Below, in pieces: positions 34,567-44,073 of a stretch of 64,000 nt of DNA. The notes beneath the pieces are model-generated. The model saw only the letters and a list, made by a program, of their open reading frames with translations, did no database searches and had not been told where the DNA came from. Source of the stretch: Singulisphaera acidiphila DSM 18658 (GTDB taxonomy: Bacteria > Planctomycetota > Planctomycetia > Isosphaerales > Isosphaeraceae); assembly GCF_000242455.2 (NCBI RefSeq), contig NC_019892.1, forward strand, positions 9,124,744 to 9,188,743, given 5' to 3'. How positions within the stretch are numbered: position 1 is the stretch's first letter; the number at the start of each line of letters is the position of its first letter. A program made the translations under genes and the position numbers.

Positions 34567-35688
34567 ATGAAGCGCATCCTGACAATCGCAGCATTTGCGG
34601 TATCCGGCTGGCTCGGTCTCCTCGGAGTCGCGGAGGCGAAGGGGCCGGCGGTCCAGATCGCCCTCCTGCTCGACACGAGCAACAGCATGGACGGCCTAAT
34701 CGACCAGGCGAAGAGTCAGCTCTGGAGTGTTGTCAATGAGTTCATCCACGCGAAGCGCGATGGGCGGCCCGCCTCGATCGAGGTTGCGCTCTACGAGTAC
34801 GGCAACGATAACCTGCCGGCTCAGGAAGGCTTCGTCCGCATGGTCGTGCCCCTGACCGACGACCTCGACATGGTCTCGGAGAAGCTGTTCGCCTTGAAGA
34901 CCCGAGGGGGAAGCGAGTTCTGCGGGCAGGTCATCCGCGACGCCACCGGCCAGCTCACCTGGAGTCGGTCGGACGACGTCTACAAGGCAATCTTCATCGC
35001 GGGCAACGAGCCGTTCACCCAAGGTTCTGTGGACTACCACGGGGCCTGCCGCGGAGCGATCAAGAAGGGGATCATCGTTAACACGATCTTCTGCGGCCCG
35101 AATTCGGAGGGCGAACAGACAGGCTGGAGCGCCGGGGCCGTGCTGGCCGACGGCCGGTACATGAGCATCGACCACAACCACAAGGTCGTGACAATCCCCT
35201 GCCCGCAGGACGGTGAGATCGCGCGACTGGGCTTCGACTTGAACAAGACCTACATCCCTTATGGTAGAATGGGTCGCGAGGGTCAATCGCGACAGGCGGC
35301 GCAGGATGCCAATGCAAGCACGGTGTCCCCCAGCGTCCTTGCCTCGCGCGCGGTCTCGAAGAGTTCCTTGAATGTCTACTGCAACGACACATGGGACCTG
35401 ATCGATGCAATCAAGACCGGCAAGTGCAAGCTCGACGACCTGAAAGACGACGACCTACCGGAGGATCTTCGCAAGCTCAGCAAAGCCGAGCGTCTGGCCT
35501 GCGTCAACGACAAGTGCGCCCAGCGTGAGACGGTACAAAAACGCATCCTCTCCCTCCACAGGGAGCGTGAGGCGTTCCTGGCCGCCGAGCGGAAGAAGCA
35601 GGCGGCTGCAAACGAGGAGACGCTTGACACGGTGATCCTCAAGGCCGTCCGCGAGCAAGCGGCCCGCGCCAACATCCGGTTCGAGTAA
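34567..35688 (+). CDS. Exported von Willebrand factor A domain protein
   Basis: A 373-residue protein with a cleavable signal (residues 1-24, ending VAEAKG) and an adjacent vWA domain. The metal-ion-dependent adhesion site is visible: DTSNS at Asp36-Ser38-Ser40, with a likely distal Thr/Asp contribution from LKTRGGSEFCG and IFIAGNEPF. vWA domains bind protein partners through Mg2+. The C-terminal about 80 residues are charged and helical (KLSKAERLACVNDKCAQRETVQKRI) and include paired Cys. A GGGAGAG box precedes the ATG. It follows the HEAT-repeat gene closely and precedes the two-component pair by about 130 bp. Confidence 0.87.
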   Translation: MKRILTIAAFAVSGWLGLLGVAEAKGPAVQIALLLDTSNSMDGLIDQAKSQLWSVVNEFIHAKRDGRPASIEVALYEYGNDNLPAQEGFVRMVVPLTDDLDMVSEKLFALKTRGGSEFCGQVIRDATGQLTWSRSDDVYKAIFIAGNEPFTQGSVDYHGACRGAIKKGIIVNTIFCGPNSEGEQTGWSAGAVLADGRYMSIDHNHKVVTIPCPQDGEIARLGFDLNKTYIPYGRMGREGQSRQAAQDANASTVSPSVLASRAVSKSSLNVYCNDTWDLIDAIKTGKCKLDDLKDDDLPEDLRKLSKAERLACVNDKCAQRETVQKRILSLHREREAFLAAERKKQAAANEETLDTVILKAVREQAARANIRFE

Positions 35689-35816
35689 GCCTTGCCAGTC
35701 TCTACTGAAAATCAGCTCATCTTTTGCACTAGCCCATGCTTTCGTAGAAATCCGGGTGCGCCGGGTCCTGTTCAGAACCCGGCGCAGCCGGCAACGATCA
35801 TTGTCGAAGATGTCCC

Positions 35817-36524
35817 ATGAGTTCAAAGAAAGTCCTGGTCATCGAGGATGATCCGGCGATTCGCCGGGGCTTGATCGACGCCCTGGCGTTCGCCGGATAT
35901 GCCACATTGGAGGCGAGCGACGGTCTCGTGGGCTGTCGCACGGCTCTCGACGCCGATTGCGACCTCCTTTTGCTCGACCTTGTTCTGCCCGGGCGCGATG
36001 GGCTGGACATCCTCCGCGCGGTCCGTCTGGCCCGGCCGACCCTGCCTGTGATCGTCCTGACGGCCCGCGCCTCGGAAGATGACCGCGTGCGAGGATTGTC
36101 TTCCGGATCGGACGATTACATCATCAAGCCATTCAGTATTCGCGAACTGCTGGCACGGGTTGAAGCCGTCCTGAGGCGATCGCCCGGTCGGCCGCCAGGC
36201 ATCCGCCGGGTCAAATTCATCGGGGGCCTGGCCGATCTGGAGCGGCGCGAGGTGCGGTTCGACAATGGCGAACGCAGCGACCTTTCCGAGCGAGAAAATC
36301 AGCTCCTCCTCTACCTCGCCAGCCACACGGAACGGGTGATCTCTCGCGAGGAGATCCTCGCTCAAGTCTGGGGGCTCGACCCAGCAGGGATCACGACCCG
36401 GACGATCGACATGCACGTGGCCCGCCTTCGCGAGAAGCTGCGCGACGACTCGGTACGGCCACGGATTATCCTGACGGTGCGTGGACTTGGCTACATGCTT
36501 CATGCCGGGGGCGTGACCCCATGA
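35817..36524 (+). CDS. OmpR/PhoB-type response regulator
   Basis: A 235-residue two-component response regulator. The receiver domain (residues 5-118) has the acidic pair Asp11-Asp12, the phospho-acceptor Asp54 (LLLLDLVLPG), Thr82 and Lys104 (YIIKPF). The C-terminal winged-helix domain (about 135-230) shows ERENQLLLYLASHTERVISREEILAQVWG and DMHVARLREKLRDD..RIILTVRGLGYML, typical of the OmpR/PhoB branch. The stop codon overlaps the start of the sensor kinase by 4 bp, so translational coupling is likely. Target genes are unknown. Confidence 0.95.
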   Translation: MSSKKVLVIEDDPAIRRGLIDALAFAGYATLEASDGLVGCRTALDADCDLLLLDLVLPGRDGLDILRAVRLARPTLPVIVLTARASEDDRVRGLSSGSDDYIIKPFSIRELLARVEAVLRRSPGRPPGIRRVKFIGGLADLERREVRFDNGERSDLSERENQLLLYLASHTERVISREEILAQVWGLDPAGITTRTIDMHVARLREKLRDDSVRPRIILTVRGLGYMLHAGGVTP

Positions 36525-38266
36525 GGAAGCATCCCGGCTGGATCTGGCTCGCGTACGGCCTCTGCGTCACCCTGGCCGCTCTTGCAATGACCCGAGTGGG
36601 TGCAATGGCCCTGGAGTTGGAACGCGCCGAGTCGCGGATCCGACGGCAGGCGGCCCTCGATGAAGACTTGCAGCTCGCATTATGGCGGATGGATTCGGCG
36701 CTGGCGCCACTCATCGCCGAAGAGGGAATGCGACCCTATTTCACCTACAGTTCGTTCTATCCCACCGAGCGTGCTTATACGCACATGCTCGAGGCCGTGA
36801 ATAAGGGGGACGTGCTGGTCGCTTCTCCCTTGCTTACCTACACATCGCCACGGATCCTCCTCCATTTTCAGTTCGGTCCCGACGGCCGTCTGAACTCCCC
36901 ACAAGTCCCCGAGGGCAACATGCGCGCCCTCGCCGAGTCGCGGTTCCTCCCTCCCGAGCGTCTGGACGCCGCGGCCCGCCAACTCGCCCTCTTGAGAGGC
37001 TTGGTGAGCGAACCGGCGATGGCCATGTGCTGCCCGACGGAGCCAGCCCCCTCCATCGCATCGAAAGATATTTTCAGCATGTTTCCCGATCAGACCGCGA
37101 CCGACCAGGCCCGGCAATCGCGCAGCTCAACCGAGTACATGATGCGCTTTCTAAACAAAACAAAAGCCCAGACCGTTGCACCCGAGCCACCGCTCGCAAC
37201 CACGGTGCCCGTCTTGCAAGCCCCGATGGAGGCCGCCTGGATTGACAAGTCCCTGATCCTGGGACGCCGGGTCCGTGTCGGCCCAACGACCTTCCTCCAA
37301 GGCTGCTGGCTGAATTGGGAGGCCATTCGCGCCGAACTGCTGGGAAGCGTCGTCGACCTGGTGCCGAACGCAACCCTTGAACCGGTGCAAGCCGACGATC
37401 AAGCGCCGACCCGCCGACTCGCCGCGTTACCCGCCCGGTTGGTGATGCGGCCGGCTGAGGCGGACGTCCCGACGTCGTGGTCGCCGATTCGCCTCGCGCT
37501 CGGGATCACCTGGGCCTGCCTGATCCTCACCACGGGGGCCGTTGCCCTCTTACTCGGTGGGGCGCTCTCCTTGAGTGAGCGGCGCGGAACGTTCGTCTCG
37601 GCCGTGACCCACGAGCTGAGAACGCCGCTGACGACCTTCCAGCTCTACACTGAGATGCTCGCGGAGGGGATGGTCAGCGACCCTGAGACTCAGGCCTCCT
37701 ACTTGCAGACCCTCCGCACCGAGTCCGAGCGGCTGGGCCACCTTGTCGAGAACGTTCTGTCCTTCGCCTGCATTGAGCGGGGTCGGTCGATCGACCGCCG
37801 CGATCGCCTCGCCGTTGCTGACCTGAGCGTTCGCATTCAGCCGGCGCTGGCCGCCCGAGCCGATCGGGGCGGTATGGAGCTTGTCGTTGACCACGACCTC
37901 CCCGACGTCCGAATCCGGACCGACGTCTCGCTCGTCGAGCAGATCCTGTCGAACCTCGTCGACAACGCCGCAAAGTACGCCAACAGCTCGGGGGATCGGC
38001 GCATCGAGCTGAAGTTCGCGGTCGCGCATGCGAAACTCACGGTAACGGTCCGAGACCACGGGCCGGGCCTGCCGGAACGAGCGATCCGACGTTTGTTCCG
38101 CCCGTTCTCGAAATCGGCCCACGACGCCGCCCATTCCGCGCCTGGCGTGGGCCTGGGGCTGGCCCTCAGCAGGCGCCTCGCCCGAGCCCTGGGGGGCGAT
38201 TTGCGGCTCGGACAGAACGGCCCGGACGGGGTCGGTTTCGTGCTCACGCTCCCCATCGAGGCATGA
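36521..38266 (+). CDS. Membrane sensor histidine kinase
   Basis: A 581-residue histidine kinase. It has an N-terminal transmembrane helix (about 5-27), a long periplasmic sensor region (about 28-325) of no recognised family, and a second helix (about 327-349, ALGITWACLILTTGAVALLLGG). The HisKA domain has FVSAVTHELRTPLTTFQLYTEML with the phospho-acceptor His364. The HATPase domain has the N-box LVDNAAKYANSSG, G1 DHGPGLPE, F-box LFRPFSK and G2 GVGLGLALSRRLARALGG. There is no HAMP linker that I can see. It is paired by a 4-bp overlap with the preceding response regulator. The stimulus is unknown. Confidence 0.94.
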   Translation: MRKHPGWIWLAYGLCVTLAALAMTRVGAMALELERAESRIRRQAALDEDLQLALWRMDSALAPLIAEEGMRPYFTYSSFYPTERAYTHMLEAVNKGDVLVASPLLTYTSPRILLHFQFGPDGRLNSPQVPEGNMRALAESRFLPPERLDAAARQLALLRGLVSEPAMAMCCPTEPAPSIASKDIFSMFPDQTATDQARQSRSSTEYMMRFLNKTKAQTVAPEPPLATTVPVLQAPMEAAWIDKSLILGRRVRVGPTTFLQGCWLNWEAIRAELLGSVVDLVPNATLEPVQADDQAPTRRLAALPARLVMRPAEADVPTSWSPIRLALGITWACLILTTGAVALLLGGALSLSERRGTFVSAVTHELRTPLTTFQLYTEMLAEGMVSDPETQASYLQTLRTESERLGHLVENVLSFACIERGRSIDRRDRLAVADLSVRIQPALAARADRGGMELVVDHDLPDVRIRTDVSLVEQILSNLVDNAAKYANSSGDRRIELKFAVAHAKLTVTVRDHGPGLPERAIRRLFRPFSKSAHDAAHSAPGVGLGLALSRRLARALGGDLRLGQNGPDGVGFVLTLPIEA

Positions 38267-38369
38267 CGACGGACGATTGCCCACCGCCGTCCCGACGGGT
38301 AGGCTGACGCGAGTTTCCCCCTTATTGGGATGATCGCATCGGGACTGCCTGAATGAGGATGCCATTCTC

Positions 38370-39698
38370 ATGCTCACATTATTGCCCTTCGTGATGACCG
38401 TTTGCGCCCACTTCCTGTTCATTCGGATTGGCCCGGCGGCCGAGGCCGGGCAGGCAGCCGAGGTCTACTTCAGCGAGCAGGCGGAGGCGGGCGACCCGAA
38501 GTTCGTCACCAAAGTCGCCGGTACGAAACTCTGGGTTCAGACGGCCCCGAGGTCATTCAAGCCGCTCGAGGTCCGCGAAGGGGTCGACCGGCTCCGTGCT
38601 TCCTTGCCAAGCTCAGAGACCCTGTCGGTCGTGGGGGCATGCGAATACGGGGTTCTGGCCCGGCCCAAGGAGGTCCCGTTCCTGCTCCGCTACTATCCCA
38701 AGGCGATCGCGGGCGATCCCGGCGAACTCAACCGGATGACGGCACGCGAGGAGATCCCGCTCGAGATTATGGGCAAGCTTGAGGGGGACAAGATTCACCT
38801 GGTCCTGCTCAAGCAAGGCAAGCCCGTGCCAGGCGTGGTCTTCCACGCGGTGGACGCCGACCTGACCGAGTCGGAGGCTACTGCGGGGCCTGACGGAACG
38901 GCGGTCTGGACTCCCCCCGCCCCGGGCCCCTATTCGATCTACGCACGCGACACGACCAAGCGATCGGGAGAGATTGGGGGCAAGTCCTACGAGGAGATCC
39001 GCGAATTCGCCACACTCGCCTTCACCTGGCCGCTCGGCTCTCGGCAGGCCGACCCCGAGGCCGTCTCCCTCTTCGAGCAGGCCCTGGCCGCTCGTGCCCA
39101 GTGGAAAGACTTCCCCGGTTTCTCCGCCCAACTGGCCGGTGAATCCAACGGCCGCCCCTTTTCCGGAACGGTCCGGTTTCTGGCCGACGGCAAGGTCGAG
39201 TTGAAGGTTGACGACCCGGTCGCCCGCCCTTGGCTCAAGGAGCAGTTCGAGTCGCTCGCCATGCACCGCCGAGCCGAAGCGGCCGACAACTCCGCCGGCC
39301 CTGAGGATAAGCCGGTCCTCCGCTTCGCCGACGATCGGGAAGACCATCCGCTCGGCCGGCTCCTGACCTTCGACGGGGGCCGGTTCGCGTCAAGCTATCG
39401 CATCAAGGATCGGCAAATCAGGGTGGTCAACCGCCGCATCGGGCCGAAACACATGACCATTACCGTTCTCGACAACGACCAGAACGCCGAGGGCAAGTTC
39501 TTGCCGCACAGCTATGTCGTTCACCATTGGGACGCCATCACCGGCGGTCTCGACCGGGTCGAAACCGTCCAGGAACGCTGGCAGCGCATCGGCTCGTGGG
39601 ACTTACCGGTCTCGCACACGACGAGCAACGCGTCGGGGGGCGGGTTCTCTGTCCGAAGCGTCACGCTTTCCGAGCATGAGCTGTTGAAGGCGAACTAA
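38370..39698 (+). CDS. DUF4198-like / DUF3386-like two-domain exported protein
   Basis: A 442-residue protein with a signal peptide (about residues 1-26). The first half (about 30-215) resembles DUF4198 / NikM-like periplasmic domains: TKLWVQTAPRSFKPLEV, LEGDKIHLVLLKQGKPVPGVVFHAV, GTAVWTPPAPGPYSIYA. The second half (about 225-440) resembles DUF3386: QALAARAQWKDFPGFSAQLAGES, VRFLADGKVELKVDD, SYVVHHWDAITGGLDRVETVQERW. DUF4198 domains are associated with metal-uptake or carbohydrate-binding proteins; DUF3386 is found in cyanobacteria and planctomycetes and is unexplained. It follows the two-component pair by about 100 bp but has no clear link to it. A terminator-like hairpin follows. Confidence 0.75.
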   Translation: MLTLLPFVMTVCAHFLFIRIGPAAEAGQAAEVYFSEQAEAGDPKFVTKVAGTKLWVQTAPRSFKPLEVREGVDRLRASLPSSETLSVVGACEYGVLARPKEVPFLLRYYPKAIAGDPGELNRMTAREEIPLEIMGKLEGDKIHLVLLKQGKPVPGVVFHAVDADLTESEATAGPDGTAVWTPPAPGPYSIYARDTTKRSGEIGGKSYEEIREFATLAFTWPLGSRQADPEAVSLFEQALAARAQWKDFPGFSAQLAGESNGRPFSGTVRFLADGKVELKVDDPVARPWLKEQFESLAMHRRAEAADNSAGPEDKPVLRFADDREDHPLGRLLTFDGGRFASSYRIKDRQIRVVNRRIGPKHMTITVLDNDQNAEGKFLPHSYVVHHWDAITGGLDRVETVQERWQRIGSWDLPVSHTTSNASGGGFSVRSVTLSEHELLKAN

Positions 39699-39732
39699 AA
39701 AGACAACGGATAATCCGATCAGAATCTCTCGA

Positions 39733-39779
39733 AATCCCCCTGGGACTGTAGGCGGATCGCCCACGATCCCAGGGGAATT
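39733..39779. terminator. Hairpin between convergent genes
   Basis: A 13-bp stem with one mismatch (39733-39745 AATCCCCCTGGGA with 39767-39779 TCCCAGGGGAATT) lies between the convergent stop codons at 39698 and 39827. It is probably a bidirectional terminator. Confidence 0.6.
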
Positions 39780-39826
39780 GGGTCGACTTCGGTGGCGAGC
39801 CCACCGGGTCCGCCAATGTCGGCGTC

Positions 39827-41536
39827 CTAATTCGCCTCGCTTCTCTTAAGGAATTCGGGCGGAGCATTCGGCGTGGACGCCGGAGCCGACGACAAGGGGG
39901 CCGGCAGCGGAGAGAACGGATCGTTCAGGATCAAGTCGCGAGCGCGAAGCAAATTGCCTTGGTGCTGGGCGGTCGGATCGGCCTCGGAGTAATAGGCCAC
40001 GGCCGACTCCAAATCACCTTGAGCCTCGTTCAGACGCCCCAGGTTGCTCTGCGCCCCCCAACGGAACATGTGGTAGTAAGGCTGCCGAGGACCAGGGGCG
40101 GGGAGATCCTTGAGGGTGGCTTTGAAGAACAGTTCGGCCCGTTCGAGGTGTTTCTTGTCCTTACCGAGGTCGTCCTGCTCGAGATGAGCCAGCCCGAGGA
40201 AATAGGTGGAGTACATGTCCAGGGCTTGCTGGACCTCCTGAGGCATTGGCGTTTTCCTATCCATCAGGAGCGGTCGCTCAACAAAGCGGAACGTCATGTA
40301 GTCGCTCACAGCCTCGGGCAACTCACCTCGGAGTTGCTTAATCCGGGCGTAGAGCAAGGGGAACTCCGGTCGGAACAGGAAGAGGGCGTGCTGGGTCGCC
40401 TGGACGAACTCTCCGCTGGTGAAGAGCATGGTCTCGACCATCAGCGGCAAGGGCCAAGGGGTGACCTCCCCGGCCCGAGCGCCGAGGGCCTTGGTGAATT
40501 TCTTGCTCTCATCGACCGGGTCGCGGTAGAGAACCGTCTGATACTTGCCCGGCAGGCTCTTCTCCAACAGAAGCATCCGAGGTGCGTAGTAGCCCGGGCT
40601 CGAGTCGAGCAAGGCGCCGATCTTGGTCGTGCTCGCCGCCAGCAACTCGTGCGAGGGACGGTAGGCCGGAGCCCCCGGAACGTTGAGCCGGCCAAGCACC
40701 TCGGGATCGGCCAGGGCTTCATCGAGCGTGGCGACCCCCTTGCCGCCAGGTCCGGGGATCTCGATGCCGAGCCGGGGATCGAAGAGATAGAGCTTGCCGT
40801 CAATCAGGGCCGCACAGATCCAGGTGTTCGGCACCTCGACATCCTTCGGCTGATAGGTCAGCAGGGCAACGTCGACCCCGAGTTGCCGGCAGAGGGACAT
40901 GAAGAGCCAGCCCCGCTCGGACCAGCCTCCGTCCGCCTCGGTCGCCATCCCACGCAGGAGCATGTCATACGGGCGAACCTGCGCCTGGGGAAGCCCCGGG
41001 GCGGCGAGCGTTCCGGCCGGCGCGAGCTGGACCTGGCGGACCATCCAATCGAACACGCGGCGGACCCGGGTCAGGTCGTCGCCATTGCCGCCAATCCGCG
41101 TGGCGATCCCGTGATAGAGCATGCAGTCTTCGAGGTGCCGCGAGTCGGGCATCTCGAACGTGGTCCGCTCAAACCCAGCCATGACCTGCTCGGGCAGTTT
41201 CGCTGCCTTCAAGTAGTCGCGAACCGTGGGTTCCAAGGCGAATTGGGACCGGGGAATATCCTCGAAGTAGGTGTTCAACTTGAGCACGGCCAGCTTGAAA
41301 TTATCGCCGCCCGGCTTCAAGGCCGCCGTCTGGATCAGACTGATCACGCTTTCGAGAATCGTCGGCTTCATGTCGTTGAAGCTGGACTCGCTCGAGGACG
41401 CAACCTGCTCACCCTCGGTGTTCGTGGCAATGCTGCTGTTCGCGGCAGGCGGTAACTCGGTCGTGGAGTAATCGCATCCGGCCCACGTCGAGGCCAGGCA
41501 GGTGAGGACAGCCAGGAGACTGAGACGCCACTTCAA
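39827..41536 (-). CDS. Transglutaminase-like superfamily lipoprotein
   Basis: A 569-residue exported protein. The N-terminus (LKWRLSLLAVLTCLASTWAGC) looks like a lipoprotein signal with an imperfect lipobox. The middle part (about 190-300) has VRRVFDWMVRQVQL, then GWSERGWLFMSLCRQLGVDVALL and PNTWICAALIDGKLYLFDPRLG. These correspond to the Cys (here in LFMSLCRQLG), the expected His position and Asp of the transglutaminase/protease-like fold, although the His is not clearly present. The C-terminal third is helical and TPR-like (YFLGLAHLEQDDLGKDKKHLERAELFFKATL). The TTG at 41536 is the chosen start because AGGAG lies 8 nt upstream and the signal begins there. Its biochemical role is unknown. Confidence 0.75.
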   Translation of the reverse strand: MKWRLSLLAVLTCLASTWAGCDYSTTELPPAANSSIATNTEGEQVASSSESSFNDMKPTILESVISLIQTAALKPGGDNFKLAVLKLNTYFEDIPRSQFALEPTVRDYLKAAKLPEQVMAGFERTTFEMPDSRHLEDCMLYHGIATRIGGNGDDLTRVRRVFDWMVRQVQLAPAGTLAAPGLPQAQVRPYDMLLRGMATEADGGWSERGWLFMSLCRQLGVDVALLTYQPKDVEVPNTWICAALIDGKLYLFDPRLGIEIPGPGGKGVATLDEALADPEVLGRLNVPGAPAYRPSHELLAASTTKIGALLDSSPGYYAPRMLLLEKSLPGKYQTVLYRDPVDESKKFTKALGARAGEVTPWPLPLMVETMLFTSGEFVQATQHALFLFRPEFPLLYARIKQLRGELPEAVSDYMTFRFVERPLLMDRKTPMPQEVQQALDMYSTYFLGLAHLEQDDLGKDKKHLERAELFFKATLKDLPAPGPRQPYYHMFRWGAQSNLGRLNEAQGDLESAVAYYSEADPTAQHQGNLLRARDLILNDPFSPLPAPLSSAPASTPNAPPEFLKRSEAN

Positions 41537-41887
41537 GGGGATGACTCCTGATCCGCCGATAAGTCTCGATCGCGGAGCGGTCGCTCGACGGAGAACGACA
41601 GCCCGGCCAGGCCAAGGTGGCCGACCGACGAACTGAACCGGTATAAAACCAATGACACGGACAATCAATGGAGAGGGATGAGGATCCGGAACTCGCTCAA
41701 GACTGTCCCATCGCTCCATTGTTGCGGAAGAACGGTGGGCGCGGCGAGACCGATACCGGTCGCACCGGCCATTTTCCCTGACTACGTGCCTCGGCGCGCC
41801 ACGGTTCGGCCGTGGCGGCGAGAAAGAGGCGGGCGGAAATCCAAAAGCTTCATCGGTCAGGTCAACAGAACTTCAGGCGAAGACAGG
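41537..41887. other. Gap between the kdsA-like gene and the lipoprotein gene
   Basis: About 350 bases between two minus-strand genes. The lipoprotein frame is open upstream of its chosen TTG start, but that part is low-complexity and unsupported. No other gene, repeat or clear terminator was seen. Confidence 0.4.
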
Positions 41888-42727
41888 TTACTCGTCGACC
41901 GAGATGGCCGCGCGAATTCGCAAGCAGGTCCGCAGGAGACCGGCCAGGTCATCGAGTCGGAGCGCATTCGGGCCGTCCGAGAGCGCCTCGTCGGGGCGGG
42001 GGTGGACCTCCAGGAAGAGGGCATCGCACCCTGCGGCCACGGCGGCCTTGGCCAGGTACGGCACCATCTCGCGTTCGCCCGCCGTCACGGTCCCGCCTTC
42101 CCCGGCGCTTGGCAACTGCACCGAGTGGGTGGCGTCGAAGACCACCGGAGCGCCGGTCGCTTGCATCTGCGGAATCGCCCGGAAGTCGTTGACCAGCCGG
42201 CCGTAGCCGAATGTCGTCCCCCGTTCGGTCAGGAGCACGCCCGAACGACTCTGGGACGTGATCTTGGCCACAACATTGTTCATGTCCCAGGGGGCCATGA
42301 ACTGCCCCTTCTTGACGTTGATCGGCCGGCCGGTCGCCGCCGCCGCCTCCAGCAAGTCGGTCTGCCGCGCCAGGAAGGCGGGGATTTGCAGCAGGTCCAC
42401 CACTTTGGCAATCGGCGCGGCCTGTTGCGACTCGTGAACATCGGTCGTCACCGGCAGACCCGTCTCGGCCTTGACTCGCTCGAAGACCTTCAGCCCGTCG
42501 TCGATCCCGGGGCCTCGGTAGCTGGATTTCGAGGTCCGGTTCGCCTTGTCGAACGACGCCTTGAAGATCAAGGGGACCCCCAGGGCCCCGCAGACCTCGA
42601 CCAGCCGCCGCGCGATCACCAGGGTCAGGTCGTTCGGCTCCATCACGCAAGGACCACAGATCAGGGCCAAGGGGCGGCCCCGACCAATCTCAACCTGACC
42701 GACCGACACGGGGTTCAATGAGGCCAC
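41888..42727 (-). CDS. kdsA: 3-deoxy-D-manno-octulosonate 8-phosphate synthase
   Basis: This 279-residue enzyme condenses phosphoenolpyruvate with arabinose 5-phosphate to give KDO-8-phosphate, the precursor of the lipopolysaccharide inner-core sugar KDO, in the cytoplasm. Family motifs are FKASFDKANRTS (about residue 50), TDVHE, LLQIPAFLARQTDLLEAAA, NVKKGQFMAPWDM, LTERGTTFGYG and VVFDATHSVQLP. The early LICGPCVME segment has a Cys where class I enzymes have Asn, pointing to the metal-dependent class II (Aquifex-like) type. The GTG at 42727 with GGAGGGAG upstream is chosen; the longer open frame has no family similarity. It implies an LPS-type outer membrane. The lipid kinase gene lies 150 bp upstream on the same strand. 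Confidence 0.93.
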   Translation of the reverse strand: MASLNPVSVGQVEIGRGRPLALICGPCVMEPNDLTLVIARRLVEVCGALGVPLIFKASFDKANRTSKSSYRGPGIDDGLKVFERVKAETGLPVTTDVHESQQAAPIAKVVDLLQIPAFLARQTDLLEAAAATGRPINVKKGQFMAPWDMNNVVAKITSQSRSGVLLTERGTTFGYGRLVNDFRAIPQMQATGAPVVFDATHSVQLPSAGEGGTVTAGEREMVPYLAKAAVAAGCDALFLEVHPRPDEALSDGPNALRLDDLAGLLRTCLRIRAAISVDE

Positions 42728-42875
42728 GGCACTCCCTCCCTGGGCTGAGGCAAAGCAACGGCGGTCGTCCCTCCGCTCCGACCCGTGCCGCAACGGTCCG
42801 GCCGGCGTCCGGGCCGATCTTATCGCGAACCGGTCCGGATGACGACCCGAACCAAGGCCGTCTTCCCCTTTCAGC

Positions 42876-43889
42876 TCAACCACCGTCCGGCACAAGAACC
42901 TCGAGCGCGTTGGGGAGCACTTCGACCGACCAGACGCCATCAGGGTGGCCTTCCGGCGAGACGGATCCCCCCGGATCGCCGTCGAGCTGGACCGGAACCG
43001 TCTCGGCCGAAGTCACGACCACGCGGCGGAACCGCCGGTGCTCGACTCCATCGCGATCGAGATGGATACCTCGAAGGACCATCCACAAGTAGCGCAACGA
43101 CTGAAGCGGCCCGGCATTACGAAAGACGACCAGGTCGAGCCAACCATCATCGCCACGGGCCGTGGGGGCGAACGGAAGCCCCAGCGCGTAGCGTGGAAGG
43201 TTGAAGATGAAGGCGGTCGCGCCGACCAACGTCTCCTCAGCGCCCGGGTCGGTGATCGACACCGTCAAGCGGGGAAAGCGATACTCCAGGCTCGACCGAA
43301 GCACCGACTCGACATAGGCACCTCGGTGCGTAGGCCGGGCCACACCCGCTCGGCCAACGCGGGTCGAGTGGTGCCGGGCGACGACATCGGCATCGAAGCC
43401 GATACCCGCCATCAAGGTGAACCGACGCGTCGCCGTGAGGCCAAGGTCGAGTTGGGCGACCGCGCCGGCCGCAATGATCGAGGCAAGGCGGGCAGGGTTG
43501 CGGTCGAGCCGGAAATGGCGGGCGAACAGGTTCTCCGTCCCCGCCGGCAGGACGGTGATCGGTACGGCCGGACGTTCGTTGACCAGGGCGGCCACCGTGC
43601 CATCGCCCCCCGCCGCCACCAGGCAACGGCAATGCGGATCAGCCGCCGACTCCGCCACCAACACCGCTCGATCCGGCAGCGACCAGGCGACTCGCGTGCT
43701 CAAGCCGAGCCGCTCCAGCTCGGCTTGCAGCCGCTCCACTTGCCGACGACCTCGGCCTCGACCCGACCCTGGATTGGCCGCGATCCCAACCCAGGGCTGG
43801 TCCGATCCTACACCTTCACCGTTGGAGCGGATCGCACCGGAGCGGGCCTCGTGCCCGATCGCAAGTCCAGGCTCAACGCCCTCGGTCAT
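42876..43889 (-). CDS. Diacylglycerol/sphingosine-kinase-like lipid kinase
   Basis: A 337-residue protein of the DAGK catalytic family (YegS/BmrU-like), soluble or membrane-associated ATP-dependent lipid kinases. Visible motifs are IAANPGSGRGRGRRQVERL near residue 35, the nucleotide-binding LVAAGGDGTVAALVNE (around 90) and VLPAGTENLFARHFRL (around 110). The C-terminal beta-sandwich domain includes AFIFNLPRYALGLPFAP and DGWLDLVVF. The start at 43889 has GGAAGG 7 nt upstream; an upstream ATG at 43934 is possible. The substrate could be diacylglycerol or another membrane lipid. It is adjacent to kdsA, so an envelope-lipid role is plausible but unproven. Confidence 0.88.
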   Translation of the reverse strand: MTEGVEPGLAIGHEARSGAIRSNGEGVGSDQPWVGIAANPGSGRGRGRRQVERLQAELERLGLSTRVAWSLPDRAVLVAESAADPHCRCLVAAGGDGTVAALVNERPAVPITVLPAGTENLFARHFRLDRNPARLASIIAAGAVAQLDLGLTATRRFTLMAGIGFDADVVARHHSTRVGRAGVARPTHRGAYVESVLRSSLEYRFPRLTVSITDPGAEETLVGATAFIFNLPRYALGLPFAPTARGDDGWLDLVVFRNAGPLQSLRYLWMVLRGIHLDRDGVEHRRFRRVVVTSAETVPVQLDGDPGGSVSPEGHPDGVWSVEVLPNALEVLVPDGG

Positions 43890-44073
43890 CCCGCCGCCTT
43901 CCCGAACAGACCTTTGCTGGAACACCACGCGCATGAGGGACCTTGCAGGCTAGCCACAGGTCCCCCTCGGCGTCAACTTGGTGCCACGTCCTTTGAAGCG
44001 ATCAGCAATAGGCCATCGGACCGGTTCCAAAGAAGTTCGGGCCGTGGATTCTTGGGCAATTGCAGATTCAACG

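Noticed and set aside
39959..41455. 498-residue open frame antisense to the transglutaminase-like lipoprotein
   Set aside because: Composition (Arg/Gly/Glu/His-rich) typical of antisense frames; the sense strand has signal peptide and start context.
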